From NCBI RefSeq assembly GCF_003991195.1, contig NZ_RCWL01000004.1, positions 186,001 through 250,000 on the forward strand: DNA of 64,000 nucleotides, given 5' to 3'. The translations under genes were made by a program, and so were the position numbers. Of the stretch, positions 43,589-52,822 are shown one piece after another. Source of the DNA: Gynurincola endophyticus. Its GTDB lineage: Bacteria; Bacteroidota; Bacteroidia; Chitinophagales; Chitinophagaceae. A model generated the notes under the pieces. The model made no database searches. It saw nothing but the letters and a program-made list of their open reading frames with translations, and was not told the origin of the DNA. Numbering within the stretch: the first letter of the stretch is position 1; every line of letters starts with the position of its first letter.

Positions 43589-44089
43589 ATGAATTGGGAT
43601 TATAAACGTTTACTTCCGGAAGACTTTAGCGATCAGTCAAGAGTTTGGATTTACCAGGCTGCCCGCTTGTTTACCATGTCAGAAGCACTTCATATTGAAG
43701 ATGTATTAAATGATTTTGTAGCAAAATGGAATGCACATGGTGAACCGGTAAAAGGTTATGCCAATCTTTTATTCGGACAATTTATTGTTCTAATGGCTGA
43801 TGAAACCACTACTACCGTTAGTGGTTGTAGCACAGATAGTAGTGTAAGAGTTATCAAACAAATTGAGGCAGCTACAAATGTAAAAATGTTTGACAGACTC
43901 AATCTTGCTTTTCAGGTAAAAGATAAAATACAAATGCTACCAGCTTCTCAGGTAGAATATGCCTTAGAACATGGTTTTATCAACTCAGATACCATCTACT
44001 TTAATAATACGGTTCTAAACAAAAAAGACCTCGAAGAAAAATGGATGATTCCATTAAAAGATAGCTGGTTAAGAAAATATCTTGGATAA
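43589..44089 (+). CDS. Conserved hypothetical protein, often mislabelled 'ABC transporter ATPase'
   Basis: 166 residues from the ATG at 43589 (MNWDYKRLLPEDFSDQ); a GTG at 43574 would add five. The pattern S-R-V-W-I-Y-Q-A-A-R-L-F near residue 20, A-D-E-T-T-T-T-V-S-G-C-S-T-D-S-S-V near 75-90, and the ending L-K-D-S-W-L-R recalls a small Bacteroidota family. I have seen that family annotated as ABC transporter ATPase, but it contains no Walker motif, so that label is not supported. The G-C-S-T-D-S-S segment with its single Cys is the most conserved part I recall. Function unknown. It is probably co-transcribed with the HdrB-like gene, since a terminator follows only at 44093-44130. Confidence 0.72.
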   Translation: MNWDYKRLLPEDFSDQSRVWIYQAARLFTMSEALHIEDVLNDFVAKWNAHGEPVKGYANLLFGQFIVLMADETTTTVSGCSTDSSVRVIKQIEAATNVKMFDRLNLAFQVKDKIQMLPASQVEYALEHGFINSDTIYFNNTVLNKKDLEEKWMIPLKDSWLRKYLG

Positions 44090-44092
44090 TAT

Positions 44093-44130
44093 AAAAAAGA
44101 CACCGATTGTATAAACCGGTGTCTTTTTTT
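44093..44130 (+). terminator. Intrinsic terminator after the 43589 gene
   Basis: A6-GACACCG and CGGTGTC-T7 arms form a stem of about 13 bp with a loop of about 11 nt, ending in a long T-run. The A-tract side makes it partly bidirectional toward the convergent gene at 44169. Confidence 0.88.
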
Positions 44131-44168
44131 ATATTTTATGAGTATGTGTAATTAGAGTTTTTATATTA

Positions 44169-45233
44169 TCAGAAACCATAAATTTCTACCAGCTTAGCAT
44201 CCAGTTTCGGTGTTTCATCTGTTCCGAAATAACGTCCTACAATTATTCCTGCCGGATCAATCAGTAGCTTTAAAGGATAACCTTCAACAGCAAAAGACTG
44301 CCTGAGGGTATCACTTGATAAAATATGTTTCCAGGTATCAGTTCCGTCATCGATAACTGCCTTTCTCCACAGATCAGGAGTCTCTTCATCTGCAGCAATA
44401 CCCAGTATGGAAAAACCTTTACCCTGATACTTTTTGAACAAAGCTTTTATGTGTGGAGTTTCCTGTCTGCAGGGAACACACCAACTGCCCCAAAAATCTA
44501 CCAGTAAATAATTTCCTTTGTAATCGTTTAGCGACAGTTTACCTCCATTTAACTCCTCCCCTTCAAATACATAAGCAGGCCTGTTGATACTTTTATTATA
44601 TTCTCTGACAGGCCGGTCTGCTACTTCCTGTTTTATTTTTTTTCCATAGAAACTATTTCTTATGGCAGGAGTGATTAATGAATCTAATGCTAACAATGAA
44701 TCAATAGAATACTGTTGTACACCCCATATAAAGAAATACATTGCGGTGTAAGAACCTGGATTTTCTTTTAGAAAACTATACCGGAATTTTTGGAGATTGT
44801 TTATAAAATCTTCATCCCGTGGAATTTTTGTTACGATATCCTGATAAAGCAACAACTGATCATAAGACTGCGATCCGGAGACTTTCCCTTTTTCAAAATG
44901 ATTTTTTTGCAATTCTATATTCATCTTACCGGGCTCTATAAAAATTGCCATCCAGTTAGGATCACCATCTGACCTGTCAACCACTGCCCCTCTTAAAAAA
45001 GCTACCGTAGGTTGCGGAAGTTCTCCCTCAAACACAAATTTACCATTGGTTAATCTCACAGAATCTTCGATCTGTTGTTCCGTTTCGTTTAAAAGAGCAT
45101 ATGTTAACGATACCCAACCCGTATCCTGTTCTTTGATATGCCCACTTAAAACAAATGTTGAAGGAGATGATTCCGAGCAGGATAATAGGTAAAACATGGA
45201 GACGGCTGATAAAATAATATTCCTGATTTTCAT
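44169..45233 (-). CDS. TlpA-type thioredoxin lipoprotein with DUF4369 domain
   Basis: The ATG at 45233 (MKIRNIILSAVSMFYLLSC) gives a lipoprotein signal with lipobox L-L-S-C; the frame extends ten codons upstream without a purpose. 354 residues. The DUF4369 domain spans about 25-120 (F-V-L-S-G-H-I). After a helical linker comes a thioredoxin fold near 225-354, with the active site W-C-V-P-C in D-F-W-G-S-W-C-V-P-C-R and a cis-Pro segment E-G-Y-P. It likely reduces disulfides in periplasmic proteins, tethered to the membrane by lipid (Lgt substrate). DUF4369-thioredoxin pairs are abundant in Bacteroidota. It has no operon partner. Confidence 0.92.
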   Translation of the reverse strand: MKIRNIILSAVSMFYLLSCSESSPSTFVLSGHIKEQDTGWVSLTYALLNETEQQIEDSVRLTNGKFVFEGELPQPTVAFLRGAVVDRSDGDPNWMAIFIEPGKMNIELQKNHFEKGKVSGSQSYDQLLLYQDIVTKIPRDEDFINNLQKFRYSFLKENPGSYTAMYFFIWGVQQYSIDSLLALDSLITPAIRNSFYGKKIKQEVADRPVREYNKSINRPAYVFEGEELNGGKLSLNDYKGNYLLVDFWGSWCVPCRQETPHIKALFKKYQGKGFSILGIAADEETPDLWRKAVIDDGTDTWKHILSSDTLRQSFAVEGYPLKLLIDPAGIIVGRYFGTDETPKLDAKLVEIYGF

Positions 45234-45714
45234 TAAGAAAGGTTTAGTATAATAATAAAACATACATAAGGCAGGATCAGGGTTTTGAACAAACTTTACC
45301 TTTACTATCTGTTTCCTGATGTCATTAACACTTCACCCGGCCTCATCAGTAATAGATGATCACTGTTATATTCAACAAAATATAAAATCAACAGTAAAGA
45401 TAATTTTCATACTATGCAGGAAAGTATCAACGGTTTTCTTTTGCCACAAAATACTGATGGGGGTCAATCGATTTAGGATTAACCTGGCCATAAGTACAAT
45501 ACTCAGGTTTGTAAAAAATCATATCTGATTGATTTTCATTTAATTTTACAATCCTTTTAAAACATAATAAGCGGTTAAAAGCTACCAGTTCATTAACCGA
45601 CGGCTAACCGGAAAAATTACGATTCTATTACACAGAAAATATTAAAATCTGCTGACAACCTGTCATTAAACCATAATTTTCAGCTATATTTGCCTTTCAA
45701 ATTTATTAAGGACG
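45234..45714. other. Divergent intergenic region between the lipoprotein gene and miaB
   Basis: 481 bp. The only element I can support is the miaB -7 match at 45685-45692. A 69-codon frame at 45319-45528 has no family resemblance or good start context and is left out. No RNA gene was recognised. Confidence 0.5.
45685..45692 (+). promoter_or_regulatory. -7 promoter element of the miaB operon
   Basis: TATATTTG, an exact TAnnTTTG match, 23 bp before the miaB ATG. No TTTG was found near 19 nt upstream. Confidence 0.45.
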
Positions 45715-47142
45715 ATGTTGGACGTAACTACACAGAAAATACAGGATGAAAGCCGTCAGGGAGAAGCGTATGCTCCATTTGAAAACGACCCGAACAACTA
45801 TTCAAAAAAATTCTATATCGAAAGTTATGGTTGTCAGATGAACTTTTCTGATAGTGAAATCGTAGCTTCTATTCTTGCTGATTCAGGTTTTGGCGCTACA
45901 CGTAATTATGAGGAAGCTGATTTGATTTTGTTAAATACCTGCTCTATCCGTGAAAAAGCAGAACAAACTGTTCGAAAAAGATTAAATGATTTACGAAAAG
46001 TAAAAGATAATAACCCGGGTGCATTGATCGGTGTTTTGGGCTGTATGGCCGAGCGTCTGAAGGCCAAACTACTGGAAGAAGAAAAACTGGTAGACATGGT
46101 GGTAGGCCCTGACGCTTACAGAACCTTACCCGGCCTGGTAGAAGAGGCAGAAACAGGCCAGAAAGCGGTAAATGTTCTGTTAAGCCGTGAAGAAACCTAT
46201 GCAGATATTTCTCCTGTACGTTTGGATAGTAATGGAATTACTGCTTTTGTGAGCATCATGAGAGGTTGTAATAATATGTGTTCTTTTTGCGTGGTACCAT
46301 TTACAAGAGGAAGAGAGCGTAGCAGAGATACACAGTCTATCATAGCAGAATGTAGAAATTTATTTGAAAACGGTTATAAAGAGGTGACGCTTTTAGGACA
46401 GAATGTAGACAGCTATTACTGGTTGCCCAATTCTCCTGAAGCAGTAAAGCCCGTTACCTTTGCTGAGTTATTAGAGCAGGTAGCTTTAATTGACCCCGAT
46501 TTAAGAGTTCGTTTCTCTACTTCACATCCTAAAGACATTACAGATGATGTATTGTTTACAATGGCGAAGTACGAGAATATCTGTAAATATATTCATCTTC
46601 CGGTACAAAGCGGATCTACGAGAGTATTACAACTAATGAACCGTACCTATACCCGTGAATGGTATCTGGCAAAAGTGGATCGTATTCGTGAAATTATGCC
46701 GGATTGTGGCATCAGCTCTGATATCATTGCAGGTTTTTGTACAGAAACAGAAGAAGAGCACCAGGATACTTTGAGCCTAATGGCTTATAGCAAATATGAC
46801 CTGAGTTATATGTTCTTTTACAGTGAACGCCCCGGAACACTGGCTGCAAGAAGATACACGGATGATATTCCGGAAGAAGTTAAAAAAAGAAGACTGGATG
46901 AAATCGTAAAACTTCAAAACCAGATGAGTCTGGAGAGCAATCAAAAAGACCTGGGCAAAACATTTAAAGTTTTGATTGAAGGTAATTCGAAAAAAAGCGA
47001 TGCCGACTGGAAAGGCCGCAACAGTCAGAACAAAATGATCGTATTCCCTAAAACTAATCCTTCCCTTACACCTGGTAGTTATGTGAACGTATTGATAACA
47101 GAGTGTACCGGCGCTACTTTGATAGGGAATATAGTGGACTAA
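45715..47142 (+). CDS. miaB: tRNA-2-methylthio-N6-dimethylallyladenosine synthase
   Basis: A radical-SAM methylthiotransferase that adds the methylthio group to i6A37 of tRNAs reading UNN codons. 475 residues. The N-terminal UPF0004 domain has Y-G-C-Q-M-N (first cluster Cys), C-S-I-R-E-K-A and L-G-C-M-A-E. The radical-SAM motif C-N-N-M-C-S-F-C has its cysteines at 185, 189 and 192, followed by [14 protein letters not shown] domain closes the protein. It heads a plus-strand run: 45 bp later comes the sigma54 activator, then lptE, a hypothetical gene and secG, an order I recall as conserved in Bacteroidota. Confidence 0.97.
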   Translation: MLDVTTQKIQDESRQGEAYAPFENDPNNYSKKFYIESYGCQMNFSDSEIVASILADSGFGATRNYEEADLILLNTCSIREKAEQTVRKRLNDLRKVKDNNPGALIGVLGCMAERLKAKLLEEEKLVDMVVGPDAYRTLPGLVEEAETGQKAVNVLLSREETYADISPVRLDSNGITAFVSIMRGCNNMCSFCVVPFTRGRERSRDTQSIIAECRNLFENGYKEVTLLGQNVDSYYWLPNSPEAVKPVTFAELLEQVALIDPDLRVRFSTSHPKDITDDVLFTMAKYENICKYIHLPVQSGSTRVLQLMNRTYTREWYLAKVDRIREIMPDCGISSDIIAGFCTETEEEHQDTLSLMAYSKYDLSYMFFYSERPGTLAARRYTDDIPEEVKKRRLDEIVKLQNQMSLESNQKDLGKTFKVLIEGNSKKSDADWKGRNSQNKMIVFPKTNPSLTPGSYVNVLITECTGATLIGNIVD

Positions 47143-47187
47143 TCATTCCACTTCACAACATTTTGAAGGGTAAAAATTAATTGAGTA

Positions 47188-48441
47188 ATGGATATTCAAT
47201 CAATAAAAAATCGTTTCGGCATAATAGGAAATTCTCCTGGCTTAAACTATGCACTGCAGGTAGCAGCGCAGGTGGCAAATACTGATTTAACGGTTTTGAT
47301 TCATGGAGAAAGCGGTGTAGGTAAAGAAGTTTTTTCTCAAATTATACATTCACTGTCGGCAAGAAAACACAATTCATTTATTGCCGTAAACTGTGGTGCG
47401 ATTCCTGAAGGAACAATAGATTCAGAACTATTCGGACATGAAAAAGGTTCTTTTACCGGAGCAGTAGATGCACGTAAAGGATATTTCGAAACAGTTAACG
47501 GAGGTACTATTTTTCTTGACGAAATCGGCGAAATGCCATTGGGCACTCAGGCCCGGTTATTACGCGTACTTGAAACCGGTGAGTTTATCAGAGTTGGTAG
47601 TTCGAAAGTGCAGAAGACAGATGTTCGTGTAGTGGCTGCTACCAATAAAGACTTACTGGAGTTAACTCAAAAAGGAAAATTCAGAGAAGATCTTTATTAT
47701 CGTTTGAGTACAGTACCAATCAGAGTACCGTCTCTGCGCGACAGAAAAGAAGACATTCCTTTACTATTCAGAAGATTTTCGGTTGACTTCTCTGAAAAAT
47801 ATAAATCGGCTCCGATTCAATTATCTGAAGAAGCAAAGGAATTACTGGTGCATTATCCGTGGCCCGGTAATATCCGTGAATTAAAAAATATAGCTGAACA
47901 GATTTCTGTTTTATCAGAGTCGAAACAACTCAATGCACAGGATCTGAGAAAGTTTTTACCAGATCGCAATGAGAACAGGTTACCAATGGTTTCGCATCAA
48001 AGCGGATTCGGTACCTCCAATACTGACTTTTCTAATGAAAGAGAGATTTTATATAAACTCTTTTTTGATATGAAAAAAGATGTAACCGAGTTAAAGAAGC
48101 TTTTTTTTGAGATCATTCAGAATCCCGGCGCCGATCTACATACGGCACCAATATTCAATGAAGTCAGTAATAACGGTACTGAACTGTTGCCGTCTAACTA
48201 TACGGCTCCGATCATGAATACCCCCACCTCTGCTCCGGTAGTGTTACAGGCGGGTAATGATATTCAACAACATGTTGAAGTAGAAGAGTCATTGAATATC
48301 ATGGATAAAGAAAGAGAATTAATTCAAAAAGCTTTGCGTAAACACAAGGGAAAACGAAAAGATGCTGCCAGTGATTTAGGCATCAGCGAACGTACCTTGT
48401 ATCGTAAATTAAAAGAATACGACATCAAAGAAAATCAGTAA
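47188..48441 (+). CDS. Sigma-54-dependent transcriptional activator without receiver domain
   Basis: 417 residues. It begins directly with the AAA+ domain (about 10-240): Walker A G-E-S-G-V-G-K-E at 40-47, the sigma54-contact loop G-S-F-T-G-A at 87-92 (usual GAFTGA), Walker B F-L-D-E-I-G-E, and the arginine-finger region F-R-E-D-L-Y-Y-R-L. A long low-complexity linker (about 260-370) leads to a Fis-type helix-turn-helix at the C-terminus (A-A-S-D-L-G-I-S-E-R-T-L-Y-R-K-L). With no receiver or sensor domain it may be controlled by its own level or by a partner protein. It lies 2 bp before lptE in an envelope/secretion operon. No rpoN is in the window, so its target promoters are unknown. Confidence 0.94.
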   Translation: MDIQSIKNRFGIIGNSPGLNYALQVAAQVANTDLTVLIHGESGVGKEVFSQIIHSLSARKHNSFIAVNCGAIPEGTIDSELFGHEKGSFTGAVDARKGYFETVNGGTIFLDEIGEMPLGTQARLLRVLETGEFIRVGSSKVQKTDVRVVAATNKDLLELTQKGKFREDLYYRLSTVPIRVPSLRDRKEDIPLLFRRFSVDFSEKYKSAPIQLSEEAKELLVHYPWPGNIRELKNIAEQISVLSESKQLNAQDLRKFLPDRNENRLPMVSHQSGFGTSNTDFSNEREILYKLFFDMKKDVTELKKLFFEIIQNPGADLHTAPIFNEVSNNGTELLPSNYTAPIMNTPTSAPVVLQAGNDIQQHVEVEESLNIMDKERELIQKALRKHKGKRKDAASDLGISERTLYRKLKEYDIKENQ

Positions 48442-48443
48442 GA

Positions 48444-48941
48444 ATGAAATTACTACATATATTCATAGTAGCCCTTATTCCTGTAGTATTCACACAGTGC
48501 TATACATTTAAGGATGTGAGTATTCCTCAGGAAATACAAACAGTAAGGGTAAATATCTTTGAGAACAGGGCACGTTACGTAAACCCGCAACTGGCTCCTC
48601 AGTTAACGGAAAGGTTAAGACAAAAAATCAATAACCAGACCCGTCTTAAACAAACCGAAGACTCTGATGCCGATTATGATATCTATTGTAAAATAACGAA
48701 TTATTCGGTGAGCACTTCGGGTATTTCGAATCAGCAATCCGCCTCAAACAGGCTTACAGTGAATGTACAGATAGCTGTAAAAAACAACAAAAACGCAAAA
48801 GAGAATATCGACGCCACAGCTCAAACCCAGATTGATTTTGCAGCCAGTCTGAGCTTACAACAGGCAGAAGCGAATCTGATGGAAGACATCCTAAGAAACC
48901 TGACCGACGAAATCTTTAATAGGATCTTTTCTAAATGGTAA
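48444..48941 (+). CDS. lptE: LptE-like LPS-assembly lipoprotein
   Basis: 165 residues. A signal peptide with a lipobox-like Q-C ends at about residue 19 (V-F-T-Q-C-Y). V-R-V-N-I-F-E-N-R-A and L-T-E-R-L-R-Q-K-I-N-N-Q-T-R-L fit the Bacteroidota LptE pattern (DUF799/LptE superfamily), and the C-terminus is helical. LptE plugs the LptD barrel and helps insert LPS into the outer leaflet. The gene overlaps no neighbour: it lies 2 bp after the sigma54 activator and 3 bp before the next gene, so translation is probably coupled. The lipobox is atypical (T-Q-C rather than A/G-C), so lipidation is likely but not certain. Confidence 0.85.
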   Translation: MKLLHIFIVALIPVVFTQCYTFKDVSIPQEIQTVRVNIFENRARYVNPQLAPQLTERLRQKINNQTRLKQTEDSDADYDIYCKITNYSVSTSGISNQQSASNRLTVNVQIAVKNNKNAKENIDATAQTQIDFAASLSLQQAEANLMEDILRNLTDEIFNRIFSKW

Positions 48942-48944
48942 TCA

Positions 48945-49691
48945 ATGCAACAGCACACTCAAACAATTATTCAACAGTTTTTCAAAAAAGATAATTTGTC
49001 GCAGGTAACGGAGGAAGAACTCCAAACCTTAATCGATAAATATCCCTATATGGGCATAGGTCATTGGCTGAAAGCAAAACAGTCTGCCGAAGACGGTACT
49101 GCCGATGCTTTATCAGCCAGTCTTTATACCAATAACCCCAGCTGGCTCTATTTCTCTATCATCAGCGAGTTTGACGCGCCGGTTGCTACCACAACAACAT
49201 CTGTTGTAGCAGAACAGGCGGCTGAAGAAGTAAAACCAACAATAGCAGCAGCAATTGAAGAGCCTGCTGAAACAGCAGTTCAGGCAGAACAGGTGGCAGA
49301 AGTGTCTCTGAAAACTGAGGAGCAAAGTCTGGTATTTGAACCCTATCATACCATTGATTATTTCGCTTCGCAGGGCATAAAACTGCAAACGGAAGACTAC
49401 AAAGATAAACTGGGTAAACAGCTTAAAAGCTTTACCGAATGGCTGAGAGATATGAAAAGAATTCAGCCAAAAGAGCAGGTAGAAGTATTGGAAATCAGGA
49501 ATCCTGCCCCCCGGGAAGATTCTAATAAATCCGTTACCCCGCCTGAAATTATAACAGAAACAATGGCTGAAGTTTGGGTCAAACAGGGTAACAAATTGAA
49601 AGCAATTGCGATATACGAAAAATTAAGTTTGTTGAATCCCAACAAAAATCATTATTTTGCAAAAAAAATAGAACAATTAAAAGGCGCATAA
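48945..49691 (+). CDS. Conserved hypothetical protein with C-terminal TPR-like helices
   Basis: 248 residues, no signal peptide. I recognise no named domain. The N-terminal 80 residues are helical (Q-T-I-I-Q-Q-F-F-K-K-D-N). A long Ala/Glu/Val-rich low-complexity segment follows (about 85-125), then a helical part with F-T-E-W-L-R-D-M-K-R. The last 45 residues, E-V-W-V-K-Q-G-N-K-L-K-A-I-A-I-Y-E-K-L-S-L-L-N-P, read like a tetratricopeptide repeat. Position between lptE (3 bp) and secG (1 bp) suggests an envelope-biogenesis or secretion accessory that works through protein contacts. Similar genes occur at this spot in related genomes, as I recall. Confidence 0.72.
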   Translation: MQQHTQTIIQQFFKKDNLSQVTEEELQTLIDKYPYMGIGHWLKAKQSAEDGTADALSASLYTNNPSWLYFSIISEFDAPVATTTTSVVAEQAAEEVKPTIAAAIEEPAETAVQAEQVAEVSLKTEEQSLVFEPYHTIDYFASQGIKLQTEDYKDKLGKQLKSFTEWLRDMKRIQPKEQVEVLEIRNPAPREDSNKSVTPPEIITETMAEVWVKQGNKLKAIAIYEKLSLLNPNKNHYFAKKIEQLKGA

Positions 49692-49692
49692 T

Positions 49693-50049
49693 ATGTCAAT
49701 CTTATTTCTTACTTTAATTATCATTGTGAGCGTTTTCATCTCCATTTTGATTTTAGTACAAAATCCAAAAGGTGGTGGTTTAGCAGGTAATATCGCAGGT
49801 TTTAACTCTCAATTCATGGGCGTACAACAAACTTCTGATATTTTAGAAAAAGGTACTTGGATTTGCGCTGCAATCATTGGCGTATTGTGCTTGTTCTCTT
49901 CTTTCTTTATCACAGGTTCAGGTAGCGATGTCAGAGAATTAAAAGGTCAGCCAGAATTCAATACAACAGCTCCGATTCAGGATCAACCATTAACATTACC
50001 TGAAAACACTGTTCCATTAGAGCAAACTCCAGCACCAGCTGAACAATAA
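49693..50049 (+). CDS. secG: Preprotein translocase subunit SecG
   Basis: 118 residues. Two membrane spans (about 3-22 and 57-77) flank the conserved Q-N-P-K-G-G-G-L-A-G loop, the SecG signature. SecG assists the SecYE channel during SecA-driven export. The C-terminal 40 residues form a Pro/Thr/Gln-rich cytoplasmic or periplasmic tail not needed in the E. coli protein. It is the last gene of the miaB run; a terminator follows at 50075-50104. The start lies 1 bp after the previous stop, so translation is likely coupled. Confidence 0.95.
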   Translation: MSILFLTLIIIVSVFISILILVQNPKGGGLAGNIAGFNSQFMGVQQTSDILEKGTWICAAIIGVLCLFSSFFITGSGSDVRELKGQPEFNTTAPIQDQPLTLPENTVPLEQTPAPAEQ

Positions 50050-50074
50050 TATTGTTTTCATACGTTTTTATAGT

Positions 50075-50104
50075 AGCCCTGTCGTTCAGACGGGGCTTTT
50101 TATT
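50075..50104 (+). terminator. Intrinsic terminator after secG
   Basis: AGCCCTGTC and GACGGGGCT pair (one G-T) around GTTCA and are followed by TTTTTA. It divides the miaB-secG run from mltG-yihY, although leakage is possible. Confidence 0.75.
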
Positions 50105-50154
50105 GTAAATCCGGCGTTTTTTTAGTATCTTAAACCTAAGCACTCTATCAATCC

Positions 50155-51174
50155 ATGAAAAAATTTTTACTGGGAGTAGTTGCACTCCTTCTTATTCTGG
50201 CCATAGGTATTTATATTTTCCTTTTCACCAGTACCACCCGTTTTGATGAACCCAAAAAATATTTATACATTCCTACCGCTTCGAATCATTATTCACATAT
50301 TATACAAACACTAAAAGACAGTCAATGGGTACAATTTCCGGCACTGTTTGATCTTTGGGCTAAACAAAGAGATTTACCTGCTGAAGTTAAACCCGGAAAA
50401 TACGCCATTGAAAAAGGCAATTCTGTTCATCAGATTGTACAAAAACTGATCAACGGCCAACAAGAACCGGTTAATCTTGTGATTACCAAACTCAGAACCA
50501 AAGCTCAGTTATCAAGGCTTATCGGACGGCGCCTGGAAAGCGATTCCGCTACAATGATGAAATTTTTAAATGACGCTGATGAAATCGAACGCTATGATGT
50601 AGATACGAATACTGTAATGTCACTGGTATTACCCAATACCTATACCTATTATTGGAATAGTAATCCGGTACAGATATTCGACAAATTAAAAGCAGAATAC
50701 GACCGCTTCTGGAATACAGAGAGGAAATCAAAAGCTGAAAAACTTGGCCTCACTCCTACTACAGCCTATATTCTGGCCAGTATTGTAGAAGAAGAAACCA
50801 ATGCCAACGATGAGAAAGATACTATTGCCAGTGTTTACCTGAACCGTATTAAAAAAGGCCATAAATTGCAGGCAGACCCAACAGTAAAATTCGCTTTACA
50901 GGATTTTAGTCTTACACGTATCCTGCACGGTCACTTAACAGCAGAATCACCTTATAACACTTATCGTTATGCGGGACTCCCCCCCGGCCCCATTTGTACC
51001 CCCAGCTTAAAAACACTGGAAAAAGTTTTAGAAGCACCGGAAACGGATTACTTTTACTTTGTAGCAAAACATGATTTTTCAGGCCGTCATACATTTGCTG
51101 TTACCTACAGCGACCACCTGAAAAATGCAAGATTGTTTCATAAGGCTTTGAACGAACGACAAAAGGCTAAGTAA
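50155..51174 (+). CDS. mltG: Endolytic murein transglycosylase MltG
   Basis: 339 residues with one N-terminal membrane span (about 4-22) and a periplasmic YceG-like domain. Catalytic Glu lies in I-L-A-S-I-V-E-E-E-T, followed by A-S-V-Y-L-N-R-I-K-K-G-H-K-L-Q-A-D-P-T-V and Y-N-T-Y-R-Y-A-G-L-P-P-G-P-I-C, all hallmarks of the family. It cuts nascent peptidoglycan strands at the inner membrane and so sets glycan chain length. It lies 1 bp before the YihY gene, so the two form a unit, either behind the terminator at 50075-50104 or partly read through from secG. Confidence 0.95.
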   Translation: MKKFLLGVVALLLILAIGIYIFLFTSTTRFDEPKKYLYIPTASNHYSHIIQTLKDSQWVQFPALFDLWAKQRDLPAEVKPGKYAIEKGNSVHQIVQKLINGQQEPVNLVITKLRTKAQLSRLIGRRLESDSATMMKFLNDADEIERYDVDTNTVMSLVLPNTYTYYWNSNPVQIFDKLKAEYDRFWNTERKSKAEKLGLTPTTAYILASIVEEETNANDEKDTIASVYLNRIKKGHKLQADPTVKFALQDFSLTRILHGHLTAESPYNTYRYAGLPPGPICTPSLKTLEKVLEAPETDYFYFVAKHDFSGRHTFAVTYSDHLKNARLFHKALNERQKAK

Positions 51175-51175
51175 G

Positions 51176-52129
51176 ATGAAAAAAATAAAAGAGTACTTCT
51201 TCAATTTACGGCTGGTAAAATCTGCTATCAAAGGTAGTCAACACTGGAAACTACCAGGTTTTGATGGAGTTACTTTGTACGATGTGGTGATATTTTTTGA
51301 AAAACAGGTAGAGAAAGTCGGCTTATCGGAAAGAGCGGCAGCCATTTCGTATAATTTCATCATGGCAATTCCACCTACCTGCTTGTTTTTCTTTACTTTA
51401 ATTCCGCAATTACCTTTTGTAAACAATCAGGCACTACAACGGCAGATCCGGTCACTGATTACAGATATGATTCCGGCTCCTGAATACAACGCACAGATTA
51501 TTAACTTCATAGATACTTTTTTTGAAAGCAGCCGGGTAGGTTTACTCTCATTCGGTTTTCTGTTACTCATATTTTTTGCCTCAAACGGTATGATGGGCAT
51601 CATGCGGTCTTTTAACAAAGAATATATAGGTTTTCAGAAAAGAACCGATTTTCAGGCCAGGCTTGCTGCTATTAAGCTGACATTCATATTATTAGGTTTA
51701 TTATTTCTAACGCTTTTATTACTTAGCTTACAAGGATTCGTATTGAGATGGTTAGGAATTGAGCAGGAATGGCTCATTGCACTCATAAAATTTTCAAGAT
51801 GGATTTTTATACTTGCTTTAGTGTTCTATGCGATCGCTTTTATTTATAAATTTGCTCCAGCGATACCCAAGAAATGGAAATTAAGCAGTCCGGGCGCTAT
51901 CCTCGCCACTACTCTATGTATTTTAGCAACGTTAGGCTTTTCATTGTTCGTTAATAATTTCGGTAAATACAATGCTTTATATGGTTCTATTGGCACTATC
52001 ATTGTACTAATGACCATCATATATATCAATTCACTGGTACTACTGATAGGATATGAACTGAACATCAGCATTCACTCATTGAAGACAATTGCTCAACAGC
52101 GTGAAAAACAGGAATCACAAAACACTTAA
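51176..52129 (+). CDS. YihY/BrkB family inner-membrane protein
   Basis: 317 residues with about six hydrophobic spans. The family pattern is visible: R-A-A-A-I-S-Y-N-F-I-M-A-I-P-P-T near residue 60, then F-A-S-N-G-M-M-G-I-M-R-S-F-N-K near 145. I-Y-K-F-A-P follows near 225 and the last span contains I-G-Y-E-L-N. The old label ribonuclease BN for this family is wrong; the role is unknown, with proposals of transport or lipid handling. It lies 1 bp after mltG. The next gene (52148) starts 18 bp on and may belong to the same transcript. Confidence 0.9.
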   Translation: MKKIKEYFFNLRLVKSAIKGSQHWKLPGFDGVTLYDVVIFFEKQVEKVGLSERAAAISYNFIMAIPPTCLFFFTLIPQLPFVNNQALQRQIRSLITDMIPAPEYNAQIINFIDTFFESSRVGLLSFGFLLLIFFASNGMMGIMRSFNKEYIGFQKRTDFQARLAAIKLTFILLGLLFLTLLLLSLQGFVLRWLGIEQEWLIALIKFSRWIFILALVFYAIAFIYKFAPAIPKKWKLSSPGAILATTLCILATLGFSLFVNNFGKYNALYGSIGTIIVLMTIIYINSLVLLIGYELNISIHSLKTIAQQREKQESQNT

Positions 52130-52147
52130 CCTATAAAAGTCGTTATC

Positions 52148-52756
52148 ATGAAAATCTTATTGTATGCTAGCCTTTTAACAGGTTTATTAGCATTTAATAG
52201 CGGCAACGCGCCCACCGATCCAATAGCTGTCGGAACCAAGCTTCCAAAAGCTGATGTTTCTATGACAGATATCTCAGGAAAAACAGTTACATTACAATCA
52301 GCCATGAAAGAGAACGGACTTCTCGTAATGTTCAGTTCAAACACTTGTCCTGTTGTAATAAATAACGAATCCAGAACAGTCGGTATCAGCAAATTCGCCC
52401 TTGAAAACAAGATTGGCGTAGTCCTTATCAATTCTAATGAGGGTACTCGCGGTAAAGGAGAATCACTCGATGACATGAGAACCTATGCCAGCAAGCTAGG
52501 GTATTCATGGTATTATAGTCTCGACAAAAACCACGAGCTGGCAGATGCTTTCGGTGCTACCAGAACACCAGAATGTTTTTTGTTTAATAAACAAGGCGTA
52601 CTGGTTTATACAGGAGCGATAGATGATAACCCGAACGACGAAGAGAAAGTGCAGCGAATTCACCTCCAGGAAGCCATCAAAGAGTTAACCAACGGAAAAG
52701 AAGTTTCCGTTACAAAGTCTCGTTCAATTGGATGCACTATTAAGCGCTTGAACTAA
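52148..52756 (+). CDS. Secreted redoxin-like protein of the AhpC/TSA thioredoxin-fold group
   Basis: 202 residues. A signal peptide spans about 1-20 (ending F-N-S-G-N-A). The thioredoxin-fold core begins at I-A-V-G-T-K-L-P-K-A-D-V. The redox segment is S-S-N-T-C-P-V-V-I-N-N-E-S-R, with one Cys where thioredoxins have C-x-x-C; a second Cys lies only near the C-terminus (S-I-G-C-T-I). It resembles AhpC/TSA-like redoxins with an N-T-C-P or N-H-C-P motif. It probably acts in the periplasm on peroxides or thiols, but with one active Cys the chemistry is uncertain. It follows mltG-yihY and ends at 52793-52822. Confidence 0.8.
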   Translation: MKILLYASLLTGLLAFNSGNAPTDPIAVGTKLPKADVSMTDISGKTVTLQSAMKENGLLVMFSSNTCPVVINNESRTVGISKFALENKIGVVLINSNEGTRGKGESLDDMRTYASKLGYSWYYSLDKNHELADAFGATRTPECFLFNKQGVLVYTGAIDDNPNDEEKVQRIHLQEAIKELTNGKEVSVTKSRSIGCTIKRLN

Positions 52757-52792
52757 GATGATGCATTGGTCCCGTTTTTAAAATCTACTCTT

Positions 52793-52822
52793 AAGCCTTC
52801 AATCAGTTTGAAGGCTTTTTTC
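52793..52822 (+). terminator. Intrinsic terminator after the redoxin gene
   Basis: AAGCCTTCAA (52793-52802) and TTGAAGGCTT (52808-52817) form a perfect 10-bp stem with a 5-nt loop, followed by TTTT. Confidence 0.9.

Noticed and set aside
43589-44089. ABC transporter ATPase label for this small protein family
   Set aside because: No Walker A, Walker B or signature motif is visible in the 166 residues.
45319-45528. Short plus-strand open frame in the gap before miaB
   Set aside because: No family resemblance, odd composition and no promoter or start context; most likely chance.
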